NCBI GenBank assembly: GCA_021404685.1
Contig: QWHC01000009.1
Span: 122,941-186,940, forward strand
Length of the DNA stretch: 64,000 nucleotides
Source: Chloroflexi bacterium CFX4
GTDB taxonomy: Bacteria > Chloroflexota > Anaerolineae > Aggregatilineales > UBA2796
Reading direction: 5' to 3'
A program made the translations under genes and the position numbers. Positions within the stretch are counted from its first letter, which is position 1, and each line of letters begins with the position of its first letter. Under the pieces are notes generated by a model. It did no database searches, was not told the origin of the DNA, and saw only the letters and a program-made list of their open reading frames with translations. Shown here piece after piece: positions 34,855-43,516 of this stretch.

Positions 34855-35628
34855 ATGGAATACATCCTCTTGTTCGCGGCGGCATTCATCGGCGGTGCGC
34901 TGAATTCGGTAGCCGGCGGCGGCAGTTTCATCTCGTTCCCGGCACTGGTCAGTGTGGGTGTGCCATCCATCAATGCGAATGCCACCAACACCATGGCGTT
35001 GTGGCCCGGCTCGCTTGCCAGCGTGGGCGCCTACCGCGCCGAACTCGCCCGCCAAAATCGCCTGATGGTCATCTTCCTCTCGGTGACCAGCTTAATAGGC
35101 GGCTTAGCAGGCGCGGAGATTTTGCTCCGCACGCCGCAAGCCACCTTTGACCGCCTGCTGCCATGGCTGATGCTCTTTGCCGTCGGCATTTTTGCGGTTG
35201 GCGGCAACCTGACCAAAGCCCTGCGCGAACGCTTTAGCAAGCAGCTTGCTGCTGGCGGCATTGTGGTGATCCTGATCGTGGCGGTGCTGCAATTCCTGAT
35301 CGCAGTCTATGGCGGTTTTTTTGGCGGCGGCATCGGCATTTTGATGTTGGCGGCACTGGCACTGGCAGGCATGACCAATATCCACACCATGAACGGCTTG
35401 AAAGTGCTGCTGGCAACGCTCATCAACGGCGTGGCAGTCGTGCGTTTTGTGATCGCCGGCACGATCTTCTGGCAGTATGCTGTGATTATGATCATCGGCG
35501 CGATCTTAGGCGGCTATGGCGGCGCAGCCTACGCGCAGCGCCTTGATCCGAAAGTGGTGCGCCGTTTCGTGATCGTGGTCGGCGTGGCAATGACCATCTA
35601 CTTTTTTATCCGCGAATACACCCGCTAA
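34855..35628 (+). CDS. TSUP-family membrane permease (TauE/SafE)
   Basis: The 257-residue membrane protein has about eight helices in two similar halves, each with the family's Gly-rich start (ALNSVAGGGSFISFPALVSVG in the first half, AVYGGFFGGGIGILMLAAL in the second). TSUP proteins are proposed to export sulfite, sulfoacetate or other small organic anions. No sulfur-metabolism genes are adjacent. It lies 67 nt after the methyltransferase gene and 17 nt before a histidine phosphatase gene, with which it is probably co-transcribed. Confidence 0.9.
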   Translation: MEYILLFAAAFIGGALNSVAGGGSFISFPALVSVGVPSINANATNTMALWPGSLASVGAYRAELARQNRLMVIFLSVTSLIGGLAGAEILLRTPQATFDRLLPWLMLFAVGIFAVGGNLTKALRERFSKQLAAGGIVVILIVAVLQFLIAVYGGFFGGGIGILMLAALALAGMTNIHTMNGLKVLLATLINGVAVVRFVIAGTIFWQYAVIMIIGAILGGYGGAAYAQRLDPKVVRRFVIVVGVAMTIYFFIREYTR

Positions 35629-35645
35629 AATACGGAGACTCTCCT

Positions 35646-36236
35646 ATGCACTTGATCCTTGCCCGTCATGGGCAGTCCTTCTCTAATGTAGACTCGGCGC
35701 GCTTCGGACATGGCGACTCACCGTTGACGCCACTTGGAGAGCAGCAGGCACACAAACTCGGCGTATGGTTGCGCGCCCATCAACCTGATATTGATCTGAT
35801 CGCAGCCAGCCCCCTGAAACGCGCACAACTGACTGCCGAGATCATCAACCAATACCTGCACCTACCCCTGAAGATTTATGACGGTTTGGCAGAGATGGAG
35901 CGCTTTGATCTGCCCTACCTTGATCGGCGTGAGCATCCTTTCCAGCGCGAGACGCACTACAGCCTGCCGGATGAAGATGGCTATATGGAAGGCTATAAGG
36001 CGCGTGTGATCGAAGTCCTGGAAGAACTGACCGCCGATCTTGCCCGCCCCAAGCCACTGCTGGTCGTCTCGCACGGCGGCACAAGCGCGACCATCCTTCG
36101 GCACATCTTGGAACGGCATGATCTGTTCATCCGCACATATAACACTGCCTTCCACTCGCTGAAGTGGGAAGATGGGCGCTGGCATATGTTGGGCATGAAT
36201 CTTGCACCACACCTTCCCTATGAAATGCTGACGTAG
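35646..36236 (+). CDS. Histidine phosphatase superfamily protein (phosphoglycerate mutase-like)
   Basis: The 196-residue protein has the catalytic LARHGQSFSN motif at residue 4, SPLKRAQLTAEII and the second histidine in LLVVSHGGTSATILRH. Enzymes of this family transfer or hydrolyse phosphate through a phosphohistidine; substrates range from phosphoglycerate to nucleotides and alpha-ribazole phosphate. The identity cannot be fixed from sequence. GGAG lies 8 nt before the ATG, and the gene follows the TSUP gene by 17 nt. Confidence 0.9.
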   Translation: MHLILARHGQSFSNVDSARFGHGDSPLTPLGEQQAHKLGVWLRAHQPDIDLIAASPLKRAQLTAEIINQYLHLPLKIYDGLAEMERFDLPYLDRREHPFQRETHYSLPDEDGYMEGYKARVIEVLEELTADLARPKPLLVVSHGGTSATILRHILERHDLFIRTYNTAFHSLKWEDGRWHMLGMNLAPHLPYEMLT

Positions 36237-36310
36237 CGTGCGCTCCGTTCCACGCCGGTCATGGATGCACCTCCTCAGCGAGGGTGAGTGCCTTATTGCC
36301 TTGTATTGCC

Positions 36311-36330
36311 TATAATTGTTAGCAACAATT
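36311..36330 (+). promoter_or_regulatory. Promoter -10 (TATAAT) overlapping an inverted repeat
   Basis: TATAAT (36311-36316) overlaps the perfect 7-bp inverted repeat AATTGTT AGC AACAATT (36314-36330), 38 nt before the start of the channel-GAF gene. The arrangement suggests repressor control of that gene. Confidence 0.5.
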
Positions 36331-36354
36331 GAATACCGATGAGGGCAGGCAGGC

Positions 36355-38946
36355 GTGACCTTACTCAATTCTCAGCGGCTTCGCATTAAACAATGGACGT
36401 TTTGGGAATGCAGCATCCCGCTTTTGCACAAAATGCTGGCGGAGCTAGATCAAGAGCTGGGCAAAGTGGTAAAGCAGCTACGGGCTGCCGAGCGCACCTT
36501 TAACCAACTGGTCGCCGCTGGCGACCCACTCAGCATTGATGAAACGCGCAACGAAATTGCGGCACTCTGGCAGCGGCAAGAGCGCATGTTGCGCCGCAAA
36601 CGCGAAATCGAGGCGATCATCCGCCAAAAGACGCTTGATGAGCGCATGATCGCGCTTGGGCAGCGCGTTGGCATCAGCGATCTGACGGCGCTGCTGCGCT
36701 ACGTGCGTATTATCATCCTGACAGTCAGCGTTGCCGTCACCCTCTTGGCGCTCTTTCAGCCAAGCCCGCAGGCGCGCCAACCACTTGATCAAATTGACCT
36801 GATCTGTTCACTGCTGCTCTCTAGCGAGTTTGCCTTGCGCCTCTTGCTGGTCAGTCGGCGGTTAGCCTATTTCCGCAGCCGCGCCTTCGATATTCTCATC
36901 TCGCTGCCGCTGGTGGCGCTGCTCGCGCCTTTTGAGGCGCTCAGCTTCACGGCGCGCTTCCTGACCCTGCTGCGGATAGGGCGGCTGATCCGCCTGCTGC
37001 TTGGCGAACGTAAAGACCGCGCTCAGGGCTTCCGCCTTTTGCGCGCCCCTGAATTTGTGCTGCTCTACCGTGCAGCGCTGACGGCATTTGTGTTGGTGGC
37101 GCTTGGCGCTGCCGCTCTGATGAGCGCAGAAGGCGTTAGCAACACACGTTACAGCAATTTTGACGAGAACTTTTGGTGGGGCGTGCAAACCGTGCTGCTT
37201 GGCGAGCTAGATGGCACGCCGGAGAGCCTGCTTGGGCGGCTGATCACGATTGGTATTGCGGTGTTGGGCGTCTCGCTGACCTCAATCCTGATCGCTACGA
37301 TCACCAGCACTTTGGTCAACCTCTCGGCTGAGTCGAGTGACCTTGAGCGCCAACAAGAGGACATGCTGACCAAACTCAATGAGATGCGCGCCCAGCTTGA
37401 TCTTTTAACCAATGCACGGCAGGCAGCCATCCGCGCCGCCGCACGGATCAACTTTGCGCTCAGCAACGCCACAGAGAGCAACGGCACGCTGCTCGACTCG
37501 GTCATGCAAACACTTGCGACCGATTTCAGCTGCCAATACGCAGCACTCTATACCTTGGATGAGTCCAGCCGCGAGGCAGTGCTTTTAGCTGCACACGGTG
37601 TGCCAACATTGGCAACAGAGCCGCGCATCGCCTTTGATTCAGGCATTATCGGGCGCTGTGCCGCCTTAGCACGGCGCGGCAGCAGCAGCGATCTGCCCGA
37701 ATATGAGACCGAGCCACTGCCTTTGGCAGATGGCGCTGCGTTGGGTGTGCCGCTCTATATTCGCCGTGCTAAGCGTGTGCTGGCGGTTGGTGTGCTGTAT
37801 GCCGTTGTGCCGCAAGCCTGGCTGCGCGATGAGCTAACGCGCCTGCTGCTGTTGGATGTTGGCATTGCACTGGCGCAATACCTCTATAGCCATGAGACCA
37901 TTGAACGGCACGAGGCGCTGCTTGCCAGCATCTCGGACTTGCAGGCGACGATGGAACAGGTGACCACCACGCTAGACTATGAGCAGATGCTCTTTGTGTT
38001 GGCGGGCGGTGCCAGCGCGCTGCTGGATGCGGATATGAGCAAGGTCATGCTGCTGGAACACAACAAAACAACCCTGCGCGGCGTGGCGTGGCACGGCATG
38101 GAGGATGAACTTGGGCGGGCGCTCTTTAGCAATGTGGGCGAAGGCTTAAGCGGCTTGTGCGCCAAGACGGGCAACGCCGTCAAGAGCAGCAACCTGCTGA
38201 CCGATCAGCGTGTGAACGAGAACAACAGCCAAGCACGGCGCAGCGGAATGCGCTCTGAGTTATGCGTACCAATCCGCGTGCGCGGCGAGATTTTGGGCGT
38301 GCTAAGCGTGATGAGCCGCACGCACAAGCGCTTTTCGCAAGAGGAAGAATACCTACTTGGCACGCTGGCAGGGCAGGCAGGCGCAGCACTGGAGAATGCG
38401 CGTATTTACGGCATCATGCAGCGCCAACTGACCATCGCACGCACCATGCGAGAGGTGAGCGACTATCTGAACCGCGTTACCGAAGAACACACAGCGCTCC
38501 AGTGGCTGCTTGGGCAAATTCGGCAGGCAGTGCCGCACGACAGTGCCTCTGTGCTGCTGGTACACGGTAAAGAGCTGCGCCTTGCGGCTGCCTTCGGCTT
38601 TGCGGAAGGCGTGCTGCCTGCTAACCTGAGCTTCCCGATTGCCGAACACAAGCTCTTTCAGGAAGTTTCGGCACGGCGGCAGCCAGTTTTGGTGAAAGAC
38701 ACACAAGCACATGCTGAATGGTTGGGCGGTCCTGTCAGCTTTCGGAGTTGGATCGGCGTGCCACTGATCGTTGAGGGCATTGTGATTGGCTTGTTGGGCA
38801 TTGATAGCCAACTGCCCGATGCCTTCACCCCTGAGGATACCGAGATTGCAGCGCGGTTCGGCGTGCAGATTGCCCTTGCCGTCCGCACAGCGCGGCTGTA
38901 CCGCCGTTTGGAAGATTGCGTCGCCGCCTCGGCAGTCAGTGGCTAA
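36355..38946 (+). CDS. Voltage-gated-ion-channel-like membrane domain fused to three GAF domains
   Basis: The 863-residue protein starts with an N-terminal coiled coil (about 25-100). It then has a six-helix module like voltage-gated cation channels: S1 about 116-138, S2 and S3 following, an Arg-rich S4-like helix (ARFLTLLRIGRLIRLLLGER, about 198-218), S5 (235-258), a pore-like re-entrant segment (FDENFWWGVQTVLLGELDG, about 268-287) and S6 (295-318). Potassium channels have a TVGYGD filter where this has VLLGELDG. After a short coiled coil come three GAF domains (about 372-510, 528-690 and 695-855). There is no kinase or cyclase domain. Start is GTG 36355; ATG 36433 is possible. A ligand-gated channel or membrane sensor is inferred. 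It is the only gene in its unit. Confidence 0.78.
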   Translation: MTLLNSQRLRIKQWTFWECSIPLLHKMLAELDQELGKVVKQLRAAERTFNQLVAAGDPLSIDETRNEIAALWQRQERMLRRKREIEAIIRQKTLDERMIALGQRVGISDLTALLRYVRIIILTVSVAVTLLALFQPSPQARQPLDQIDLICSLLLSSEFALRLLLVSRRLAYFRSRAFDILISLPLVALLAPFEALSFTARFLTLLRIGRLIRLLLGERKDRAQGFRLLRAPEFVLLYRAALTAFVLVALGAAALMSAEGVSNTRYSNFDENFWWGVQTVLLGELDGTPESLLGRLITIGIAVLGVSLTSILIATITSTLVNLSAESSDLERQQEDMLTKLNEMRAQLDLLTNARQAAIRAAARINFALSNATESNGTLLDSVMQTLATDFSCQYAALYTLDESSREAVLLAAHGVPTLATEPRIAFDSGIIGRCAALARRGSSSDLPEYETEPLPLADGAALGVPLYIRRAKRVLAVGVLYAVVPQAWLRDELTRLLLLDVGIALAQYLYSHETIERHEALLASISDLQATMEQVTTTLDYEQMLFVLAGGASALLDADMSKVMLLEHNKTTLRGVAWHGMEDELGRALFSNVGEGLSGLCAKTGNAVKSSNLLTDQRVNENNSQARRSGMRSELCVPIRVRGEILGVLSVMSRTHKRFSQEEEYLLGTLAGQAGAALENARIYGIMQRQLTIARTMREVSDYLNRVTEEHTALQWLLGQIRQAVPHDSASVLLVHGKELRLAAAFGFAEGVLPANLSFPIAEHKLFQEVSARRQPVLVKDTQAHAEWLGGPVSFRSWIGVPLIVEGIVIGLLGIDSQLPDAFTPEDTEIAARFGVQIALAVRTARLYRRLEDCVAASAVSG

Positions 38947-38975
38947 GCTGCGTCCCTAGATAGTTTGCGCGCCGA

Positions 38976-40043
38976 TCAGGAGGCGGGGCTATTTTCGCTG
39001 CCATCCACTTTGCCCAACAGCTCTGCCAGACGATCTTTGAAGGATGGGTAGATCACGCCGCGCTCAGCCACAATGCCGCCCAAATAGCGCTGCGGCACAA
39101 CATCATAAGCAGGGTTACGCGCTGGGTAGCCTTCAGGGAAGGCACTGTTGCCCAAGGGGGTATGCACCTCACGCGGATCGCGCTCTTCCTGCGGCAGTTG
39201 GTCGCCAGTGGCGGCGTTCATATCCACGCTGGGTAGCGTTGCCGCTGCATAGAACGGCACACGGTTATCCCGCGCCAAAACAGCCAACGGGTAAGCGCCC
39301 ACACGGGCGATAAAATCACCGTTGGCGGCGAGGCGCGGCGCTGCCACCAACACCAACTTCACCTCACCACGCCGCAGATAGTAGCCCGCTGCCGCGTCAG
39401 GGATGATCTCGAAAGGAATGCCTGCCTCACGCAGTTCCCAAGCGGCAAGGTGTGCGCCTTCCAGCAGTGGACGCCCTTCCATCAGCAAGACGTGGAAACG
39501 ACGCCCAAGCGCGTGAGCAGTTCGCAAAATGCCCAGTGAAGTGCCATAGCTGGCAGCAGAGAGCGCGCCACCGCTGCCGTGGTGCAGCACCGTATCGCCA
39601 TTGCGAATGAGTGCTGCGCCGTGCTTGCCGATCCTCTGGCAGGCGGCGGAATCCTCAGCGGCGATTTGCTGCGCCTCTGCCAGCAGGGCAAACTTGATCT
39701 CGCGCACATTACTGAGCGTCTCATCGCGGGCGCGGCGCATCATGCGCGCCAGCCAGGCCGTCAGGTGCAGCGAGGTTGAGTCGGCTTTTTGCAGGATGAC
39801 CGCTGCCACGTCTAGAAACTCAATCAGGCTGCCAACATCCAGCGGCGTTGCCTGCTGGGCGGCAAGCGCCATCCCAAAGACGCCCGTCACACCAACCGCC
39901 TGTGCGCCGCGCACAGCGCCTTCGCTGATCGCCTGTGCAACCTCACGGTAATCGCTGTATTCAAGATGCGCCAACGTCCACGGCAGCCGCCGCTGATCAA
40001 TCAGGCGCACACGCCCTTCATGCCACTCGACCGTTCGGATCAA
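38976..40043 (-). CDS. MtnA/eIF2B-alpha family protein lacking the usual catalytic residues
   Basis: The 355-residue protein aligns along its whole length with methylthioribose-1-phosphate isomerase: RGAQAVGVTGVFG, GALSAASYGTSLGILRTAH, RPLLEGAHLAAWELREAGIP, RLAANGDFIARVGAYPLAVLA and the end NPAYDVVP. In true MtnA the catalytic Cys sits in HCNTGALAT and the catalytic Asp in GADRIAANGD. Here these are Gly156 (HHGSGGALS) and Pro236 (AAPRLAANGD), and DETRPLLQG has become MEGRPLLEG. It therefore should not catalyse the isomerisation by the known mechanism. It starts with TTG 40043 after GAGGAC and lies 29 nt downstream of the aspartate kinase gene in an apparent operon. Role unknown. Confidence 0.82.
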   Translation of the reverse strand: MIRTVEWHEGRVRLIDQRRLPWTLAHLEYSDYREVAQAISEGAVRGAQAVGVTGVFGMALAAQQATPLDVGSLIEFLDVAAVILQKADSTSLHLTAWLARMMRRARDETLSNVREIKFALLAEAQQIAAEDSAACQRIGKHGAALIRNGDTVLHHGSGGALSAASYGTSLGILRTAHALGRRFHVLLMEGRPLLEGAHLAAWELREAGIPFEIIPDAAAGYYLRRGEVKLVLVAAPRLAANGDFIARVGAYPLAVLARDNRVPFYAAATLPSVDMNAATGDQLPQEERDPREVHTPLGNSAFPEGYPARNPAYDVVPQRYLGGIVAERGVIYPSFKDRLAELLGKVDGSENSPAS

Positions 40044-40072
40044 ACGTCCTCACCACCTTTTTGATGTAAGGC

Positions 40073-41491
40073 TCACGCCTCGTCAGTGTCCACAACGATT
40101 AGTTCGTGCAAGGCGCGCACGGCTTCCGTGGCTTCCTCTGCGCGCACCACGAGCGAGATGCTATACTCGCTAGAGCCTTGTGCAATCACCAAAATGTTGA
40201 TGGTGCGCGCTGCCAAAGCGCCCGCCACACGCGCCGCCACGCCAGGCATTCCGCGCATTCCCGCGCCTACCGTCGTGATGATGACCACATCCTCACGCGC
40301 CCACACCCGATCCACATCACGCCGTTCCAGTTCAACGCGCAGTTCTTTGCGGATAGCATCCAGCACTTGTGAGGTGCGGTCACTTGGCACGATGAAGCAA
40401 AAACTTTGCTCTGAGGAGGCTTGCGAGATGAGCAGGATGCTTACGCCGATGCGCGCCACCGCCATAAAGGTGCGCCCTGCTACGCCCGGCACGCCAACCA
40501 TGCCGCGCCCTTCCACAGAGATCAGGCTGACATCGCGGATGACGGTGACCGCCTTCACTGCGCCGGGCGTGATCTGCGCTTGCGGCTGGATTAGCGTGCC
40601 GGGATCGGTTGGGTTGAAGGTATTCCGCACGCGGACGGGCGCTTCGCGGTCAATCATTGGCTGCACCGTCTTAGGATGCAGCACTTTGGCGCCGAAATAG
40701 GCAAGTTCGCCCACTTCGCCATAGCTCAGGGCGCGGATCACACGCGCCGTCGGCACAAGGCGCGGGTCTGTGGTCATGATGCCATCCACATCGGTGTAAA
40801 TCCACAGGTGGTCGGTCTCGACCGCCGCGCCGAGGATGGCGCCGCTGAAATCGCTGGCGCCGCGCCCAAGCGTGGTGATAATGCCATCGCGTGTGGCGCC
40901 GATGTAGCCCGTCACGATGGGCAGCGAACCGCTTTCAAGGTAAGGGATCAGGAACTGCTTCACGCGCTGGCGCGTCTCGTCCATCAGCGGCGCAGCATCT
41001 TGGAAGTTATCATCGGTCACGATCAAGGTGCTGGCATCAATGGCGAGCGCCGCGTTGCCCAAATCGCGCAAGTGTGCAGCAAGCAAGCGTGCGCTGAAGC
41101 GTTCGCCAAAGCTCATGATCAAATCCATGCCGCGTGGCGTGATCTCGCGCAGAACGGCAATACTGTGGCACATGGCATTCAGCGTATCTAACATGGTGTC
41201 GAGTTCATCGAACAGCCCTTGCTTGATCATCTCATCGTTCACAAGCTGTTCGGCTGTTTCGCGGTGGCGCTGGCGAAGTTCCGCCACAATGCTGTAGTGC
41301 GCGGATTCGTCACCGGTGGCAGCGCTGCGCGCCGCTTCCTTGAGTTTATCGGTGACGCCGCTCATGGCAGAGACGACCGTGAGGATGCGATTGCCTTGCC
41401 GCTGCTGGTCAAGGATAATACGGGCAACCTGCGCGATGGTGTCGTGGTTACCCATCGAGGTGCCGCCAAACTTCATTGTGATGAGGCTCAT
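40073..41491 (-). CDS. lysC: Aspartate kinase
   Basis: The 472-residue protein has the kinase start KFGGTSMGNHDTIAQVA, SFGERFSARLLAAHLR, LGRGASDFSGAILGAA and WIYTDVDGIMTTDPR. Two ACT domains follow (SLISVEGRGMVGVPGVAGR and VVIITTVGAGMRGMPGVAARV) for feedback control by lysine or threonine. It phosphorylates aspartate, the first step toward lysine, methionine and threonine. The length and the monofunctional end are like LysC/ThrA-kinase forms without a dehydrogenase domain. The MtnA-like gene follows at once. Confidence 0.94.
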   Translation of the reverse strand: MSLITMKFGGTSMGNHDTIAQVARIILDQQRQGNRILTVVSAMSGVTDKLKEAARSAATGDESAHYSIVAELRQRHRETAEQLVNDEMIKQGLFDELDTMLDTLNAMCHSIAVLREITPRGMDLIMSFGERFSARLLAAHLRDLGNAALAIDASTLIVTDDNFQDAAPLMDETRQRVKQFLIPYLESGSLPIVTGYIGATRDGIITTLGRGASDFSGAILGAAVETDHLWIYTDVDGIMTTDPRLVPTARVIRALSYGEVGELAYFGAKVLHPKTVQPMIDREAPVRVRNTFNPTDPGTLIQPQAQITPGAVKAVTVIRDVSLISVEGRGMVGVPGVAGRTFMAVARIGVSILLISQASSEQSFCFIVPSDRTSQVLDAIRKELRVELERRDVDRVWAREDVVIITTVGAGMRGMPGVAARVAGALAARTINILVIAQGSSEYSISLVVRAEEATEAVRALHELIVVDTDEA

Positions 41492-41627
41492 AATGCGCTT
41501 TGCCGCCTGTGATGTGGCTTGGGATTTATGCGAAATACGCTATGCAGCGTACCACGTTCGGGCAAACGTTGCAAGAGTGTGCTGCGGAAAGGGCAGGTTT
41601 CGTTGCGTTTCACGCGCCAATGCGGCA

Positions 41628-41633
41628 TAATGA
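41628..41633 (+). promoter_or_regulatory. Candidate -10 element (CATAAT)
   Basis: CATAAT in GCGGCATAATGAG lies 35 nt before the epimerase start at 41669, in the divergent region with lysC. Confidence 0.4.
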
Positions 41634-41668
41634 GTGCCTGACTGACTCAGAGAGGATAAAGACACACA

Positions 41669-42655
41669 ATGACAACACGCGCACTCATCACGGGCGGCGC
41701 AGGCTTCATTGGCAGCCACCTTGCCGAACAACTGCTGAATCGCGGCTATGAAGTGACCGTGATTGATAACCTAAGCACTGGGCGCTTTGAAAACATCGCA
41801 CCTTTAGAAAAGCGCATCGGCTTTCGGTATGCCATTGAGGATATTCGCAATGCGGCGGTCATGGATCGCTTGGTAAGCGAGTGCGATGTCATCTATCACC
41901 TTGCCGCAGCCGTCGGTGTGCTGAACATTGTCAGCTCGCCGATTGATACGATTGAGATCAACGTCGGCGGCACAGAGGTTGTCATGAAAACGGCACGCCG
42001 CTATCGGCGCAAGGTGTTGGTCGCCTCTACCAGCGAGGTGTACGGCAAAAATGAGAAAGTGCCGTTCAGCGAAGATGACGACCGCACGCTCGGTCCGACC
42101 ACCAAAAGCCGTTGGAGCTACGCCGCCTCCAAAGAGCTGGACGAATTTCTCGCGCTTGCCTATCACCGCGCTGCCGACCTGCCTGTGATCATCTTCCGCC
42201 TGTTCAATACAGTGGGTGCGCGCCAACGTGGGCATTATGGCATGGTCGTGCCGCGCTTTGTGCGCTGGGCGCTGAAAAACGAGCCGATTCAAGTCTATGG
42301 TGATGGCAACCAACAGCGCTGTTTTTGCAACGTGAACGATGTGGTGCAGGCGATCATCGGCTTGGGCGAAGCACCGAACGTGGACGGCGAAGTTTTCAAC
42401 ATCGGCGCCAGCGAGGAAGTGAGCATCTACCAGTTGGCAGAGCGCATCAAGGCGCGCACAGGCAGCACATCCGAGATTCAACTCATCCCGTATGACCAGG
42501 CCTATGAGGCAGGCTTTGAGGACATGCGCCGCCGTGTGCCAGACATCGCCAAAATTCGTGCCTGCATCGGCTGGCAACCTAGCACACCCTTGGATACAAC
42601 CATTGATCAGATCATCGCCTACCAAAAGCCGCGCCTAAGCGACGATAAAGGTTGA
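41669..42655 (+). CDS. NAD-dependent nucleotide-sugar epimerase/dehydratase
   Basis: The 328-residue extended SDR begins with ALITGGAGFIGSHLAEQLL. The catalytic set is in STSEVYGKN (Ser/Thr) and WSYAASKELDEF (YxxxK). RLFNTVGARQRGHYGMVVPRFV and VYGDGNQQRCFCNVNDVVQAI are typical of the GalE/UDP-glucuronate decarboxylase/4,6-dehydratase group. The sugar nucleotide used is not certain. GAGAGGA lies upstream of ATG 41669. The following lipoprotein gene starts 5 nt after its stop. It is more similar to decarboxylase-type SDRs than the enzyme at 8971. Confidence 0.9.
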   Translation: MTTRALITGGAGFIGSHLAEQLLNRGYEVTVIDNLSTGRFENIAPLEKRIGFRYAIEDIRNAAVMDRLVSECDVIYHLAAAVGVLNIVSSPIDTIEINVGGTEVVMKTARRYRRKVLVASTSEVYGKNEKVPFSEDDDRTLGPTTKSRWSYAASKELDEFLALAYHRAADLPVIIFRLFNTVGARQRGHYGMVVPRFVRWALKNEPIQVYGDGNQQRCFCNVNDVVQAIIGLGEAPNVDGEVFNIGASEEVSIYQLAERIKARTGSTSEIQLIPYDQAYEAGFEDMRRRVPDIAKIRACIGWQPSTPLDTTIDQIIAYQKPRLSDDKG

Positions 42656-42660
42656 GCCTT

Positions 42661-43467
42661 ATGCGCTGCGCGCACGTTGCCCTTTGCCTGATTGCTTGCC
42701 TGCTGGTCGTCGGCTGCGAGGCGCCGCCGCTGCCAACGCAAAGTAGCTTTGAAATGGTGCAAACTGCTGATTTTCTGACGCAAAACGCGCCGCCGGCAGG
42801 CTTTGATCAAGGTGTGCGCTTCGCGCCCATTGACCGCAACCTTGAGGCGCTGCCGCACTGGCACACCCTGCTCATCATCCGCTTTGAGGGCTTTTTCGCC
42901 GGCACCACAGAGCCAGTTAGCGGCAGCCTGAGCGCCGAGATTTTTAGCAACCAGATCAGCGGTGAACGCCGTGTGGTGCTGCGCGCTGAGGGCGATGCCT
43001 TCGCGCTGGCGGACGGGCGCAATGTGGAAGGTGTGCGCTTAGGCAACGCTTTCTACTTTGTAGATCAAAATGGCGTATGCAGCCTTGTGACCGATGAACC
43101 GAACCGCCGCCGTGTGGCAGAGCTTACCGCCGGTGATCTGATCGGCGGCGTGCGCCAAGCGCGGCATACCTATGCGCGCAAGACAGCCCGCGAAATGGCA
43201 CTCTGGCAGTACGGCTTTTTGCCCAGCGAAGTTGACCTGCCGCTGATTGAGCCAACACAAGGCGGCACGGCAACCATTGCCTCTGGCGATTTGTGGCTGG
43301 TGCCAAGCCTGAACGCTGTGGCAGATTACACGCTCACGCTGCGCCTTGAAAGCGCCCTTGTGCCGATTTTTCAGGGCAGCAAGCAGCTCAGCGGCACGCT
43401 CACCATCACCTACACGCTGCTTGAAAGCGGCGTACCCTATAATATCGCCATCCCGTTTGGCTGTTAA
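42661..43467 (+). CDS. Lipoprotein of unknown function
   Basis: I do not recognise the family. The 268-residue product has a lipoprotein signal (HVALCLIACLLVVGCEAP, Cys near residue 20) and a mainly beta-predicted body with no membrane segment (HTLLIIRFEGFFAGTTEPVSG, RRVVLRAEGDAFALADG, AYALTLRLESALVPIF-like end). The central pattern ISGERRVVLRAEG...GVRLGNAFYFVDQNGVC recalls LolA/LppX-like lipid-binding beta sheets, but this is only an impression. ATG 42661 is chosen because AAAGG lies upstream. It is convergent with the SH3-domain gene and probably co-transcribed with the epimerase. Confidence 0.7.
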   Translation: MRCAHVALCLIACLLVVGCEAPPLPTQSSFEMVQTADFLTQNAPPAGFDQGVRFAPIDRNLEALPHWHTLLIIRFEGFFAGTTEPVSGSLSAEIFSNQISGERRVVLRAEGDAFALADGRNVEGVRLGNAFYFVDQNGVCSLVTDEPNRRRVAELTAGDLIGGVRQARHTYARKTAREMALWQYGFLPSEVDLPLIEPTQGGTATIASGDLWLVPSLNAVADYTLTLRLESALVPIFQGSKQLSGTLTITYTLLESGVPYNIAIPFGC

Positions 43468-43507
43468 CAGGCTGCGCCCCATTTCAAAAAGTTGAGGCAC
43501 AGCCTGT
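43467..43507. terminator. Possible hairpin between convergent lipoprotein and SH3 genes
   Basis: ACAGGCTG (43467-43474) can pair with CAGCCTGT (43500-43507) across a 25-nt loop. The T-run is poor, so this is tentative. Confidence 0.35.
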
Positions 43508-43516
43508 GTTGAATGG

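Noticed and set aside
41804..42625. A 273-codon minus-strand frame over the second epimerase
   Set aside because: The epimerase on the plus strand has all SDR motifs; the other frame is a shadow.
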